Assembly: GCA_905373425.1 (NCBI GenBank)
Contig: CAJPST010000013.1
Span: forward strand, 1 to 21,446
Source of the DNA: an uncultured Mesocricetibacter sp.
Lineage (GTDB): Bacteria > Pseudomonadota > Gammaproteobacteria > Enterobacterales > Pasteurellaceae
Direction: 5' to 3'
Length of the DNA: 21,446 nucleotides
The notes beneath the pieces are model-generated. The model was not told the DNA's origin and did no database searches. It saw nothing but the letters and a program-made list of their open reading frames with translations. The number at the start of each line of letters is the position of its first letter. Within the stretch, counting starts at the first letter, position 1. A program made the translations under genes and the position numbers. Shown one piece after another: positions 1 to 6,339 of this stretch.

Positions 1-2
1 CA

Positions 3-452
3 TTTATTTTAATTGCATTATGTGCGGGTTTTGCCTTAGCGACACAAGCAGCGATAAATAGTCAGTTAGCGCATTCTTTGGTTGGTCAGCCGGTGGTTGC
101 AGCGTTCATTTCTTTTCTGACAGGGACGCTCGCGTTACTCTGTATTTGTTTGTGGAAAGCGGATTTAGTATCGGCATGGCAGCACATTCCTAAGCAGCCT
201 TGGTGGAAATTAATTGGTGGGCCTCTCGGTGCTTTGGTTGTTTTTACAACAATTTTTCTCGCTCCTAAAATCGGCGTAACTAATATGTTGTTTTTTATTA
301 TTGTGGGGCAATTGATTGCTGCTACGGTTATTGACCATTTTGGTTTACTAGGGATGACTGCGCGTCCGATTAATATGTGGCAGTTGATTGGTTTTTTAAT
401 CATCGCATTTGGGCTGGCGATATTTTTCTTTGGTAAAAAAATGTTTGGCTAA
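3..452 (+). CDS. YdcZ/DUF606-type inner-membrane transporter (5' end cut by window)
   Basis: The reading frame is open from base 3 to the stop at 450-452, 149 codons. Family members are about 150 residues long, so only the first few residues are probably missing. The protein is almost entirely hydrophobic, with about five membrane segments, including ones near the start, around the stretch TGTLALLCICLW, and at the C-terminal end before the basic tail GKKMFG. A Gly/Pro-rich loop (WWKLIGGPLGAL) and the stretch IGVTNMLFFIIVGQLIAA resemble the DUF606 branch of the drug/metabolite transporter superfamily. The substrate cannot be told from sequence. A short ORF beginning at TTG 78 is only the 3' part of this frame. 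The stop lies 27 bases before glnB, so the two may be co-transcribed. The family call is from memory of its general pattern. Confidence 0.75.
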   Translation, partial: FILIALCAGFALATQAAINSQLAHSLVGQPVVAAFISFLTGTLALLCICLWKADLVSAWQHIPKQPWWKLIGGPLGALVVFTTIFLAPKIGVTNMLFFIIVGQLIAATVIDHFGLLGMTARPINMWQLIGFLIIAFGLAIFFFGKKMFG

Positions 453-479
453 TGGATTATTGTTAATAAGGAAAAGATA

Positions 480-818
480 ATGAAAAAAATTGAGGCGATT
501 ATTAAACCTTTTAAATTAGATGATGTACGTGAAGCCTTATCCGATATTGGAATTAGTGGTATGACGGTAACCGAAGTGCGTGGTTTTGGGCGGCAAAAAG
601 GACATACGGAGCTATATCGCGGTGCGGAATATATGGTGGATTTCCTGCCAAAAGTCAAAATTGAAATTATTGTACTTGATGAACAGCTGGAGCAATGTAT
701 TAATGCTATTGTAGAAACTGCGCAAACAGGAAAAATCGGTGATGGTAAAATTTTTGTGTATGAGGTGGAACGTGTTATCCGCATTCGTACAGGAGAAGAA
801 AACGAAGAGGCAATTTAG
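480..818 (+). CDS. glnB: Nitrogen regulatory protein P-II
   Basis: The product has 112 residues, the normal PII length. It begins MKKIEAIIKPFKLDDVREAL, the classic PII start. The T-loop contains Tyr51, the residue uridylylated by GlnD in enteric bacteria, within GHTELYRGAEYMVDF. The nucleotide-binding loop TGKIGDGKIFV and the C-terminal RVIRIRTGEE are intact. PII trimers sense 2-oxoglutarate, ATP and ADP, and signal nitrogen status to glutamine synthetase adenylylation and to transporters. AAGGA lies eight bases before the ATG. No amtB or glnA is adjacent, so the targets cannot be inferred from this window. An alternative call of GlnK is possible, but the sequence and the absence of amtB favour GlnB. 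Confidence 0.96.
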   Translation: MKKIEAIIKPFKLDDVREALSDIGISGMTVTEVRGFGRQKGHTELYRGAEYMVDFLPKVKIEIIVLDEQLEQCINAIVETAQTGKIGDGKIFVYEVERVIRIRTGEENEEAI

Positions 819-885
819 CCCCAGATAGTTTGAACATCTTAAATAGCATGATAAATTTAGGGTCGAAAAATACCGATTTTTTTGA

Positions 886-896
886 CCGCACTTTTG
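886..896 (-). repeat. DNA uptake signal sequence (Hin type)
   Basis: ACCGCACTTTT is the complement of AAAAGTGCGGT. It lies directly before the ribosome-binding site of the b562-like gene. It overlaps the 3' arm of an A/T-rich stem-loop (861-887, loop ACCG at 872-875). Confidence 0.9.
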
Positions 897-904
897 AGGA
901 TTTT

Positions 905-1282
905 ATGAGAAAATTTTATTATTTTTTTAGCATTCTATTGGCAGTATTGACGATTTCCGCTTGTGGTGAACCTTCCGATGTACGTTCCGAAATGCAATTA
1001 ATGAACCGTTACACTAATGATTTGGCGCGTGCAACCAATACAGAAGATTTTCTGAAGGCCGCGAAATCATTGCGCGAAATTTCCGTTGAGGCAATGAAAA
1101 TTAAACCTTCAAGTGTAACTGAAGCAGAACTTAAAGGTTACCAGCAGGGAATGCAACATTTTATTGATGTGGTCGCACAGATCGAACAACTTGCCCAAGC
1201 AGGCAAATTGGAAGAAGCAAGAATGCTAAGCCGAAAATTGCAAGAGCTGAAAAAAGATTATCATGCTAAATATAAAAAATAA
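905..1282 (+). CDS. Lipoprotein resembling cytochrome b562
   Basis: The ATG at 905 follows GAGGA by four bases and gives 125 residues. An upstream in-frame TTG at 830 would put 25 non-signal-like residues in front and is unlikely. Residues 1-19 form a lipoprotein signal peptide ending in the lipobox ISAC (Cys20). The mature part is a predominantly helical chain that can be aligned by eye with E. coli periplasmic cytochrome b562: an N-terminal DVRSEM matching DLEDNM, and a C-terminal DYHAKYK matching AYHQKYR. The two axial haem ligands of b562 (Met7 and His102) would correspond to Met30 and His120 here. The protein has no CXXCH motif, so haem would be bound non-covalently. The lipid anchor is unlike soluble E. 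coli b562. Its function is unknown. It lies between glnB and a TqsA-like gene on the same strand. Confidence 0.8.
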   Translation: MRKFYYFFSILLAVLTISACGEPSDVRSEMQLMNRYTNDLARATNTEDFLKAAKSLREISVEAMKIKPSSVTEAELKGYQQGMQHFIDVVAQIEQLAQAGKLEEARMLSRKLQELKKDYHAKYKK

Positions 1283-1297
1283 AGCGCAGTGGATTTT

Positions 1298-2407
1298 ATG
1301 ATTAGAAATACTTCGTTAAACCAAGTTTTGGTAGGATTTGCGGCAACCGTTATTATTTTGGCGGGAATAAAATTGTCGGGCGAGATTGTTGTTCCTTTTT
1401 TATTAGCCTTGTTTATTGCAATTATTTGTTCTCCGCTAATTAAGTTTATGACCAATCGTAAGATACCGCATTGGCTGGCAATTACTTTGTTATTTTTATT
1501 GATTTTATTGGTTTTCTTCTTTTTATTTGGGCTGATTAACAATTCGATTCGGGAATTTAATCAGTCTATGCCACAATATAAAATTCTATTGGCAGAGCGT
1601 TTAACCGATATTTCCACATTGGCGAAGAGATGGAACATTCCATTTTCCATTGAGCGTGAAGTAATTTCAGAAAAATTTGATCCAAGCATAGTAATGAATT
1701 TTGCCAGAAGTTTACTGGTTAATTTCTCCAATGTAGTTTCTAACGCTTTTGTATTGATTCTGGTTGTGATTTTTATGTTACTGGAAGCACCTACGGCTAA
1801 ACATAAATTTGCGCTTGTGTTCAGCGAGAACCTGTTGAATATAAAAGAGGAAGAGCGTAATTTAGATCTCGTGCTAGAGGGGATAATCCGTTATCTTGGC
1901 ATTAAAACTGTAGTCAGTTTGGCAACAGGTGTTTGCGTGTATATTCTGTTGGAATTGATGGGCGTACAATATGCAGTGTTATGGGCAACACTCAGTTTTT
2001 TATTTAATTATATTCCGAATATTGGTTCAATTGTTGCAGCAATTCCGATTATTTTACAGGCTCTGTTGTTAAACGGATTCTCTACCGGCTTTGGTGTTGC
2101 GCTTGGCGTTATCTCTATTAATATGGTTATCGGCAATATCGTAGAACCGAGATTAATGGGAAAAACTCTGGGGCTTTCCACTTTGATCGTGTTTTTATCA
2201 TTATTGTTTTGGGGATGGTTACTCGGCACGGTAGGAATGTTGCTTTCCGTTCCACTGACGATGGCAATTAAAATAGCCCTTGAGTCAAACCCGAAAACCA
2301 TGCGTTATGCGGCGTTGTTAGGTGATATTTCTGAAGAGACCTTGGAAGAAGTAATCAATAAAGAAACTTGGAAAACATCCGACAAAGATAATAAAGAAAA
2401 CAGTTAA
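1298..2407 (+). CDS. tqsA: AI-2E family transporter, TqsA-like
   Basis: The product has 369 residues from ATG 1298; a GTG at 1289 would add three residues. It resembles E. coli TqsA (YdgG) throughout, most clearly in NYIPNIGS and in the C-terminal GNIVEPRLMGKTLGLSTL and FWGWLLGTVGMLLSVPLT. The family has about seven or eight membrane segments: a hydrophobic N-terminal pair, a soluble central domain (roughly residues 60-140), and a C-terminal membrane bundle. The tail (about 330-369) is charged and cytosolic. TqsA exports the quorum-sensing molecule AI-2 in E. coli, but family members also include Na+/H+ antiporters, so the substrate here is inferred. The gene starts 15 bases after the preceding lipoprotein gene, so the two are probably co-transcribed. 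Confidence 0.88.
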   Translation: MIRNTSLNQVLVGFAATVIILAGIKLSGEIVVPFLLALFIAIICSPLIKFMTNRKIPHWLAITLLFLLILLVFFFLFGLINNSIREFNQSMPQYKILLAERLTDISTLAKRWNIPFSIEREVISEKFDPSIVMNFARSLLVNFSNVVSNAFVLILVVIFMLLEAPTAKHKFALVFSENLLNIKEEERNLDLVLEGIIRYLGIKTVVSLATGVCVYILLELMGVQYAVLWATLSFLFNYIPNIGSIVAAIPIILQALLLNGFSTGFGVALGVISINMVIGNIVEPRLMGKTLGLSTLIVFLSLLFWGWLLGTVGMLLSVPLTMAIKIALESNPKTMRYAALLGDISEETLEEVINKETWKTSDKDNKENS

Positions 2408-2414
2408 AAAATGA

Positions 2415-2425
2415 ACCGCACTTTT
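2415..2425 (-). repeat. DNA uptake signal sequence (Hin type)
   Basis: ACCGCACTTTT lies eight bases after the tqsA stop codon. It is a single copy with no inverted partner nearby, so it does not form the double-USS terminator often seen in this family. The remaining bases up to the tRNA terminator hold nothing I recognise. Confidence 0.88.
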
Positions 2426-2523
2426 TGTACGCCGGGTATTTCTTTAATTCCGGTAGTTTCGCTGATAGATCTGATTCTTAATTAAACGTGGGTGCGTTAA
2501 GAGTGAAGAGATAAATAGTCAAT

Positions 2524-2544
2524 AAAAAAGCCGCTTTCGCGACT
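2524..2544 (-). terminator. Rho-independent terminator of tRNA-Cys
   Basis: Read on the minus strand, AGTCGC-GAAA-GCGGCT is a six-pair stem (one G-T pair) closed by a GAAA tetraloop and followed by TTTTTT. It lies about 26 bases after the 3' end of the tRNA. Confidence 0.85.
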
Positions 2545-2570
2545 GTTATAAAATATTTAAACGAATTAAA

Positions 2571-2644
2571 TGGAGGCGTGTCCCGGAGTCGAACCGAGCT
2601 ACATGGATTTGCAATCCAGTGCATAACCGCTTTGCTAACACGCC
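2571..2644 (-). tRNA. tRNA-Cys (anticodon GCA)
   Basis: The 74-base gene reads on the minus strand from GGCGTGT to an encoded CCA end. The acceptor stem pairs GGCGTGT with ACACGCC, the discriminator is U, and the T-loop is TTCGACT. The anticodon loop TTGCAAA carries GCA and is flanked by GGA/TCC. The outermost anticodon-stem pair appears to be a C-U mismatch, compared with a G-U pair in E. coli tRNA-Cys. Otherwise the molecule is very similar to the E. coli tRNA. It stands alone, not in a Gly-Cys-Leu cluster, with its own promoter and terminator. Confidence 0.97.
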
Positions 2645-2681
2645 TTTTTTATCGGTAAATACCGCTTTCAATTCGGGGTGG

Positions 2682-2709
2682 ATTATAACAAAAAATTTCT
2701 AGATGTAAA
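2682..2709 (-). promoter_or_regulatory. Sigma70 promoter of tRNA-Cys
   Basis: On the minus strand, -35 TTTACA (2704-2709) and -10 TATAAT (2682-2687) are separated by 16 bases. They lie about 30 bases before the mature tRNA end. Confidence 0.75.
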
Positions 2710-2742
2710 CCCCGGTCGAATTTATCTGCTTATTTATAAAAC

Positions 2743-2770
2743 AAAAATAGTGTCCTGAGACACTATTTTT
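2743..2770. terminator. Symmetrical terminator-like hairpin
   Basis: AAAAATAGTGTC and GACACTATTTTT form a perfect 12-bp stem around a CTGA loop. Runs of A and T at the stem ends make it a plausible bidirectional intrinsic terminator. On the minus strand it would end transcription arriving from the decayed glycan locus before it reaches the tRNA-Cys promoter. Confidence 0.75.
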
Positions 2771-2774
2771 AATA

Positions 2775-3076
2775 CATATATCAAAATTAATCTATAATGG
2801 TTATGAAGTAACTGCACAGTATATTTCTGATGTAATCTCTATTTAGTTGCAATTCAACGATGCCGGTTTGCTTGCCTTTTTCATTAACAGAAATATTTTT
2901 TGCAGATCGCCGATAGCCGTCATTTCATCAATTTTTGATAATAATAGGTAAGAACCGGGATTACCTTTTAAACTTGCAACATATCCAAAATAATACAGGG
3001 AAAATCAAGTAGCATTAAGCCACTTAACTTTATCCATCTTAAAACCACAATTAATCTGGCAATTAGAGATTTCATA
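2775..3076 (-). pseudogene. Remnant of a Wzc-type tyrosine autokinase (periplasmic domain)
   Basis: No long ORF is open here, but the minus strand reads as VASLKGNPGSYLLLSKIDE, then TAIGDLQK. After one frame change it continues NISVNEKGKQTGIVEL and LNRDYIRNILCSY. This follows the periplasmic region of E. coli Wzc (PGSEFTVTK, then LQNSLTVTENGKDAGVLSL, then DREQIRDILNSI). The frame change falls in a run of six A (minus-strand CTGCAAAAAATATT); one more A would restore the frame. An in-frame TGA upstream (after KWLNAT) is a second lesion. The membrane segments and the C-terminal kinase domain with its Walker motifs are absent, so this is a small fragment. BY-kinases of this type control export of capsule or exopolysaccharide. 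Identification is from remembered family sequence and needs a translated search. Confidence 0.62.
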
Positions 3077-3090
3077 ACGATTTTAAGACC

Positions 3091-4269
3091 TTATTGTTCT
3101 GATAATTTCCCTATTATATATTTTATTGCAGAGCAGGTTTTTTCTAAACTTTCGTCACTCAGCGTCGGGTGAACTAAAAACATTAAACTACTTTCGCCAA
3201 GTTTTTTTGCATTTGGCAAACGAACTTCAGGACGCCAAGGCGTATTATCGAAAGCCTTTTCTAAATAAATCTCAGAACAAGATCCGCTATAACAAGGTAT
3301 ACCCTGTTCATTAATGACTTGCATAATACGATTTCGAGACCAATTAGCCGGTAATTTATCAACATTTACCCGTACATAGCATTTGTAAGCGGCATGAACA
3401 TAATCGGAAGAGGGTTTAAATACTGTAAAATATGGTGTTCCCTCAAATGCGGATAAAATTCTGTCCATATTTTTGTTTCGTTTTTGTTTCCATTCCGGCA
3501 TTCGTTTTAGCTGAATACGTCCGATAACTGCCTGTATTTCCATCATCCTCCAATTTGTACCAAATGAGTCATGTACCCAGAGAAAACCGGGAGGATGTTG
3601 CTTGTTATAGACGGAATCAAAATTTTTTCCATGATCTTTATAAGACCACATTTTACCCCACAACTCTTCGTCATTGGTAGTTACCATTCCGCCTTCTCCG
3701 CCTGTTGTCATGATTTTATCTTGACAGAACGACCAGGCTCCAATGTGGCCAATTGAGCCGGCAGATCTTCCTTTATACATTGCTCCATGTGCTTGGGCAC
3801 AATCTTCAATGACATACAATCCTTTTTCTTGTGCTAAATCCATAATCGGATCCATGTCGCACATTAATCCTGCCAAATGAACACAAATAATAGCTTTTGT
3901 GTTAGGGGTTAAGACTGCTTCAATTGTATTGCGAGAGATATTTTGAGAATCTAGTTCAACATCTGCAAAAATCGGATTAGCTCCTGCAGTTACAATTGAG
4001 CTTGCGGAAGCAAGGAATGTACGTGACGTCACGATAACATCATCGCCATTACCAATTTCAAGAGCTTTTAATGCAACATCTAAAGCTACAGTACCATTGC
4101 TTAGAGCTACAGCATATCGAGTTTGCGTAAATTCAGCAAATTCTCTCTCAAATTCTCGACACTCCCGGCCGGTCCAATAATTGACTTTATTTGAAAGGAT
4201 AACTTTTGATACAGCATCAGCCTCTTCTTGAGTGAATGAAGGCCAAGGCTCTAAATTGGTATTTAGCAT
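3091..4269 (-). CDS. DegT/DnrJ/EryC1 family sugar-nucleotide aminotransferase (PglC/PglE-like)
   Basis: An intact 392-residue PLP enzyme of fold type I. The phosphate-binding SNGT is at 57-60, the conserved Asp of IEDCAQAHG is Asp156, and the Schiff-base lysine is Lys185 in SFCQDKIMTTGGEGG. Members transfer an amino group from glutamate to a keto sugar nucleotide. The N-terminal LNTNLEPWPSFTQEEADAV and the loop HPPGFLWVHDSFGTNWRM strongly recall neisserial PglC, which makes the 4-amino sugar of UDP-di-N-acetylbacillosamine for pilin glycosylation; Campylobacter calls its equivalent PglE. The ATG overlaps the end of the upstream acetyltransferase remnant by seven bases (ATGCTAA), as in a coupled pgl operon. 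AAGGA precedes the start. All visible neighbours in the pathway are broken, so this may be a late survivor of a decaying locus. The exact substrate is inferred. Confidence 0.9.
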   Translation of the reverse strand: MLNTNLEPWPSFTQEEADAVSKVILSNKVNYWTGRECREFEREFAEFTQTRYAVALSNGTVALDVALKALEIGNGDDVIVTSRTFLASASSIVTAGANPIFADVELDSQNISRNTIEAVLTPNTKAIICVHLAGLMCDMDPIMDLAQEKGLYVIEDCAQAHGAMYKGRSAGSIGHIGAWSFCQDKIMTTGGEGGMVTTNDEELWGKMWSYKDHGKNFDSVYNKQHPPGFLWVHDSFGTNWRMMEIQAVIGRIQLKRMPEWKQKRNKNMDRILSAFEGTPYFTVFKPSSDYVHAAYKCYVRVNVDKLPANWSRNRIMQVINEQGIPCYSGSCSEIYLEKAFDNTPWRPEVRLPNAKKLGESSLMFLVHPTLSDESLEKTCSAIKYIIGKLSEQ

Positions 4270-4757
4270 TTTTCGTCCTTATATAATTTTAATTTTATTA
4301 GTTTCTTTGCCGGATTGCCTACAACAATATATACATGATCGGCAATCCTAATATTTCCATTGTATTTAACTTCGGAAGCAAAAGTTATGTAATTTCCTAT
4401 AATACAATTGTGTTCAACATAACTATATAAATTAGCATGAAAATTGATTCCTATTTTATCATCCGAATCAATAGTAACAAATGAGCTAATAGCACACACT
4501 CATCAATTTCAACATTATCCATAATTATGCGATGAAGCAAAAAACACTCCAAAGAGGTAATCTCTTCTCGAATTTTACTACTAGCTATTGCAATTAAAAT
4601 CTACTTATTTCTGACGTCTAATAAGTTAAATTGCTCATAATTAATAGTTCTATGACCCTTAATATTTTTCTTCAATTAACTGAATCATCAATAAAATTGA
4701 CTTCCCCTGTCATGTCTTTTTTTCACGTACGACCGGCATAAGGCTTCTACCACTCAA
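4263..4757 (-). pseudogene. Decayed NeuD/PglD-family sugar acetyltransferase
   Basis: The 3' part is open from a GTG at 4499 (78 codons) and contains left-handed beta-helix sequence: FVTIDSDDKIG, NFHANLYSYVEH and IRIADHVYI. It then jumps straight to VVGNPAKKL, so the last helix coils (about 30-40 residues) have been deleted in frame. Upstream sequence continues in other frames: SGRSLMPVVREKK (about 4716-4754), GEVNFIDDSVN (about 4676-4708), KGHRTINYEQFNLLDVRNK, a TAG, ILIAIASSKIREEI (about 4563-4604) and RIIMDNVEID. Together these follow the order of a NeuD/PglD enzyme from its nucleotide-binding start to its C-terminus. Such enzymes N-acetylate amino sugars made by the adjacent aminotransferase. 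In Neisseria this domain is the C-terminal half of PglB, just before pglC. At least three frameshifts or stops make a working product impossible. Confidence 0.85.
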
Positions 4758-4764
4758 AGAATGG

Positions 4765-5156
4765 ATTGGTTATTGGCAAGACAATCTCATCGCGAAGGTA
4801 AATTGTTCGAAGAACGAGCTTTTTCCCCGAAGAAATCTCACAAAACTACTTCAAATGTCTAGAAGAGCAAATAAAATACAATGAAATGTTGCTCACTACA
4901 TAAAACTATATAGACTACGATATACTCTGATAGAAAATCATTAAATTATCTTATCTGAATAAAGGTTGAAAAGATTAGCCATATCTTTGATTCAGAGAAA
5001 AGGAAAAATAAATGCCCTTCACAGTTTTTACTAGGAAAGGCATTCAAATTTATGCGGTAAATCAGTCAATTTTCGGTCTTTATGCAACTGCTACATAATA
5101 CTCGGATTTTTCTATAGTTTTATTTTATCCCCTATGTTTTAGTGAACAGGGTAGGA
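4765..5156. other. AT-rich degenerate stretch without a recognisable gene
   Basis: There is no long ORF. The plus strand shows a protein-like reading from ATG 4761, RMDWLLARQSHREGKLFEER, ending at TAG 4860. After a shift at a T-run near 4820 it continues PEEISQNYFKCLEEQIKYNE to TAA 4901. I do not recognise it, and the opposite strand, where an upstream partner of the glycan locus would be expected, gives only short broken readings. The stretch from 4905 to about 5000 shows nothing I can name. Base composition is strongly AT-rich, like the rest of the decayed locus. Confidence 0.4.
5003..5044 (-). terminator. Possible terminator downstream of tonB
   Basis: On the minus strand AATGCC-TT pairs with AA-G-GGCATT (one bulged base, a loop of about 17 bases) and is followed by the T-rich TATTTTT. 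It lies about 110 bases past the tonB stop. The loop is long, so this is tentative. Confidence 0.4.
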
Positions 5157-5951
5157 TTATTGAATAGTAAAACTAATCGGTACGCTGACGGAATTGGCTA
5201 TTCCTGCCGGTTTTGCTCCAATCGATCGTGCCGCGTTTACAGCACTGAGCGCGGCGTTATCCAAATCATCCGAGCCTGAACTTTTTACCACTGTTGCTCC
5301 GCTAAGAGAACCATCGGCAGCGATATTAAACGCAACTGTCACAATGCCTTGCTTACGCATCAATTTGGCGCGTTGCGGATAACGTTTATGGCGTTCAATT
5401 TCACGTCGCAATGCACTGCGATAAGCAGCTGCTTCATCGGAACTGTTGCCACTACCAACCAAATTTGGGTTAGTTGTTGTGGTGTTGCCCGTAGTAGTTA
5501 ATTGTGAATTCACCGAAGCGTTTCCTATTACAGTTTTCTCGGCTTTCACAGCAAATGGTTGAGCCTGAACAGGAGGAGTTTCCTTAGGTTTGGCTTTAGG
5601 TTTTTCTTTCGGTTTTTCCTTTGGTTTTTCTTTAGGTTTCTCTTTCGGCTTTTCTTTTTCCTTCGGTTTTTCAGGTTTAGGTTGTTCAGGTTTAAGTGTC
5701 GGATCGGCGATTTCCTCTTTAGCTTTAGGTTCAGGCGCTTTCACCGGTTCAGGTTCGGGTGGAGGTGGTGGCGATTCTTCTGCCACAGTCGCCATCATCA
5801 TTTCCATCGAAATATTGGTATCAATCATGGCACCTCTATGCCCATTCGCACTGTCATCAGTTCGCAATGCAAAAAACAATATGGCAAAAAGCCCCGCATG
5901 GAATATAAAGGAACCACAAAAACCCAGCCAGGACGCGATCGGATTTTTCAT
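5157..5951 (-). CDS. tonB: TonB energy-transducing protein
   Basis: The product has 264 residues. An uncleaved N-terminal membrane anchor (about 11-29) carries the S-x-x-x-H pair Ser14 and His18, matching the S/H of the TonB helix that contacts ExbD. A Pro-rich spacer follows: PPPPPEPEPV at 61-70, then repeated KEKP/KPKE units at about 88-125. The C-terminal domain (about 190-264) has the typical YPQRAKLMRKQGIVTVAFNI start and ends in a beta-strand. TonB spans the periplasm and passes proton-motive energy from ExbB-ExbD to outer-membrane receptors for haem, iron-transferrin or siderophores. The start is one base after the exbD stop, so translation is coupled. The KEKP repeats are encoded by imperfect 12-base units. 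Confidence 0.97.
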   Translation of the reverse strand: MKNPIASWLGFCGSFIFHAGLFAILFFALRTDDSANGHRGAMIDTNISMEMMMATVAEESPPPPPEPEPVKAPEPKAKEEIADPTLKPEQPKPEKPKEKEKPKEKPKEKPKEKPKEKPKAKPKETPPVQAQPFAVKAEKTVIGNASVNSQLTTTGNTTTTNPNLVGSGNSSDEAAAYRSALRREIERHKRYPQRAKLMRKQGIVTVAFNIAADGSLSGATVVKSSGSDDLDNAALSAVNAARSIGAKPAGIANSVSVPISFTIQ

Positions 5952-5952
5952 A

Positions 5953-6339
5953 CTAATCGCCTTTTTCTTTCATTGTCACAATAGCGACATTTTTAATTTC
6001 GTTTTTTGCCATTAAATCGGTAATAGAAACAAAGTCTTGAAAAGAAGATTTAGCATCTACTTTTAGGGTGACTTTTTGATCCTTTGCCCAAGTCGCAATT
6101 TCGTTTTCCAAAGCTTCTTTAGTAATCGGCTTATCATTAAAATAGAGTTCCCCCGTTTCTGTAACGGTCAATAATTTGGCTAAATCATCGGATTTGAAGG
6201 CGACTGTAGAGGACGCTTTCGGCACGTTTACCTGAATTTTACCTTGCGAAATAAAAGACGCAGTAATCAACACTATTGCTAATAGCACCAACATAATATC
6301 GATAAACGGAATAATGTTGATTTCATCAAATTTTTTCAT
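5953..6339 (-). CDS. exbD: TonB-system proton-channel subunit ExbD
   Basis: The product has 128 residues: a short cytoplasmic N-terminus, one membrane helix (about 10-31, IIPFIDIMLVLLAIVLITAS) and a periplasmic domain. Asp14 in the helix corresponds to the essential proton-carrying Asp25 of E. coli ExbD. The periplasmic part has the family pattern VNVPKASS followed by a beta-alpha fold ending VAIVTMKEKGD. Its ATG overlaps the exbB stop by one base (TAATG), and tonB starts just after it, so the three genes form one operon in the order exbB-exbD-tonB. The length is slightly below E. coli ExbD (141). Confidence 0.97.
   Translation of the reverse strand: MKKFDEINIIPFIDIMLVLLAIVLITASFISQGKIQVNVPKASSTVAFKSDDLAKLLTVTETGELYFNDKPITKEALENEIATWAKDQKVTLKVDAKSSFQDFVSITDLMAKNEIKNVAIVTMKEKGD

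Noticed and set aside
861..887. Stem-loop GGTCGAAAAAT/ATTTTTTTGACC as a terminator after glnB
   Set aside because: The stem is mostly A-T with one bulge and is not followed by a T-run. It partly coincides with an uptake signal, so termination is doubtful.
830..904. N-terminal extension of the b562-like protein from a TTG start at 830
   Set aside because: It places 25 polar residues ahead of a clear lipoprotein signal peptide, and the ATG at 905 has a good ribosome-binding site.
2571..5156. Glycan locus as an integrative island inserted at tRNA-Cys
   Set aside because: The locus lies on the 5' side of the tRNA. I see no repeat of the tRNA 3' end, no integrase and no attachment-site duplication.
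5559..6015. Two long plus-strand ORFs opposite tonB, one rich in Arg/Phe and one in Gly/Ser/Phe
   Set aside because: Their composition is the direct complement of the Lys/Pro/Glu repeats of tonB, and they have no start signals or family likeness.
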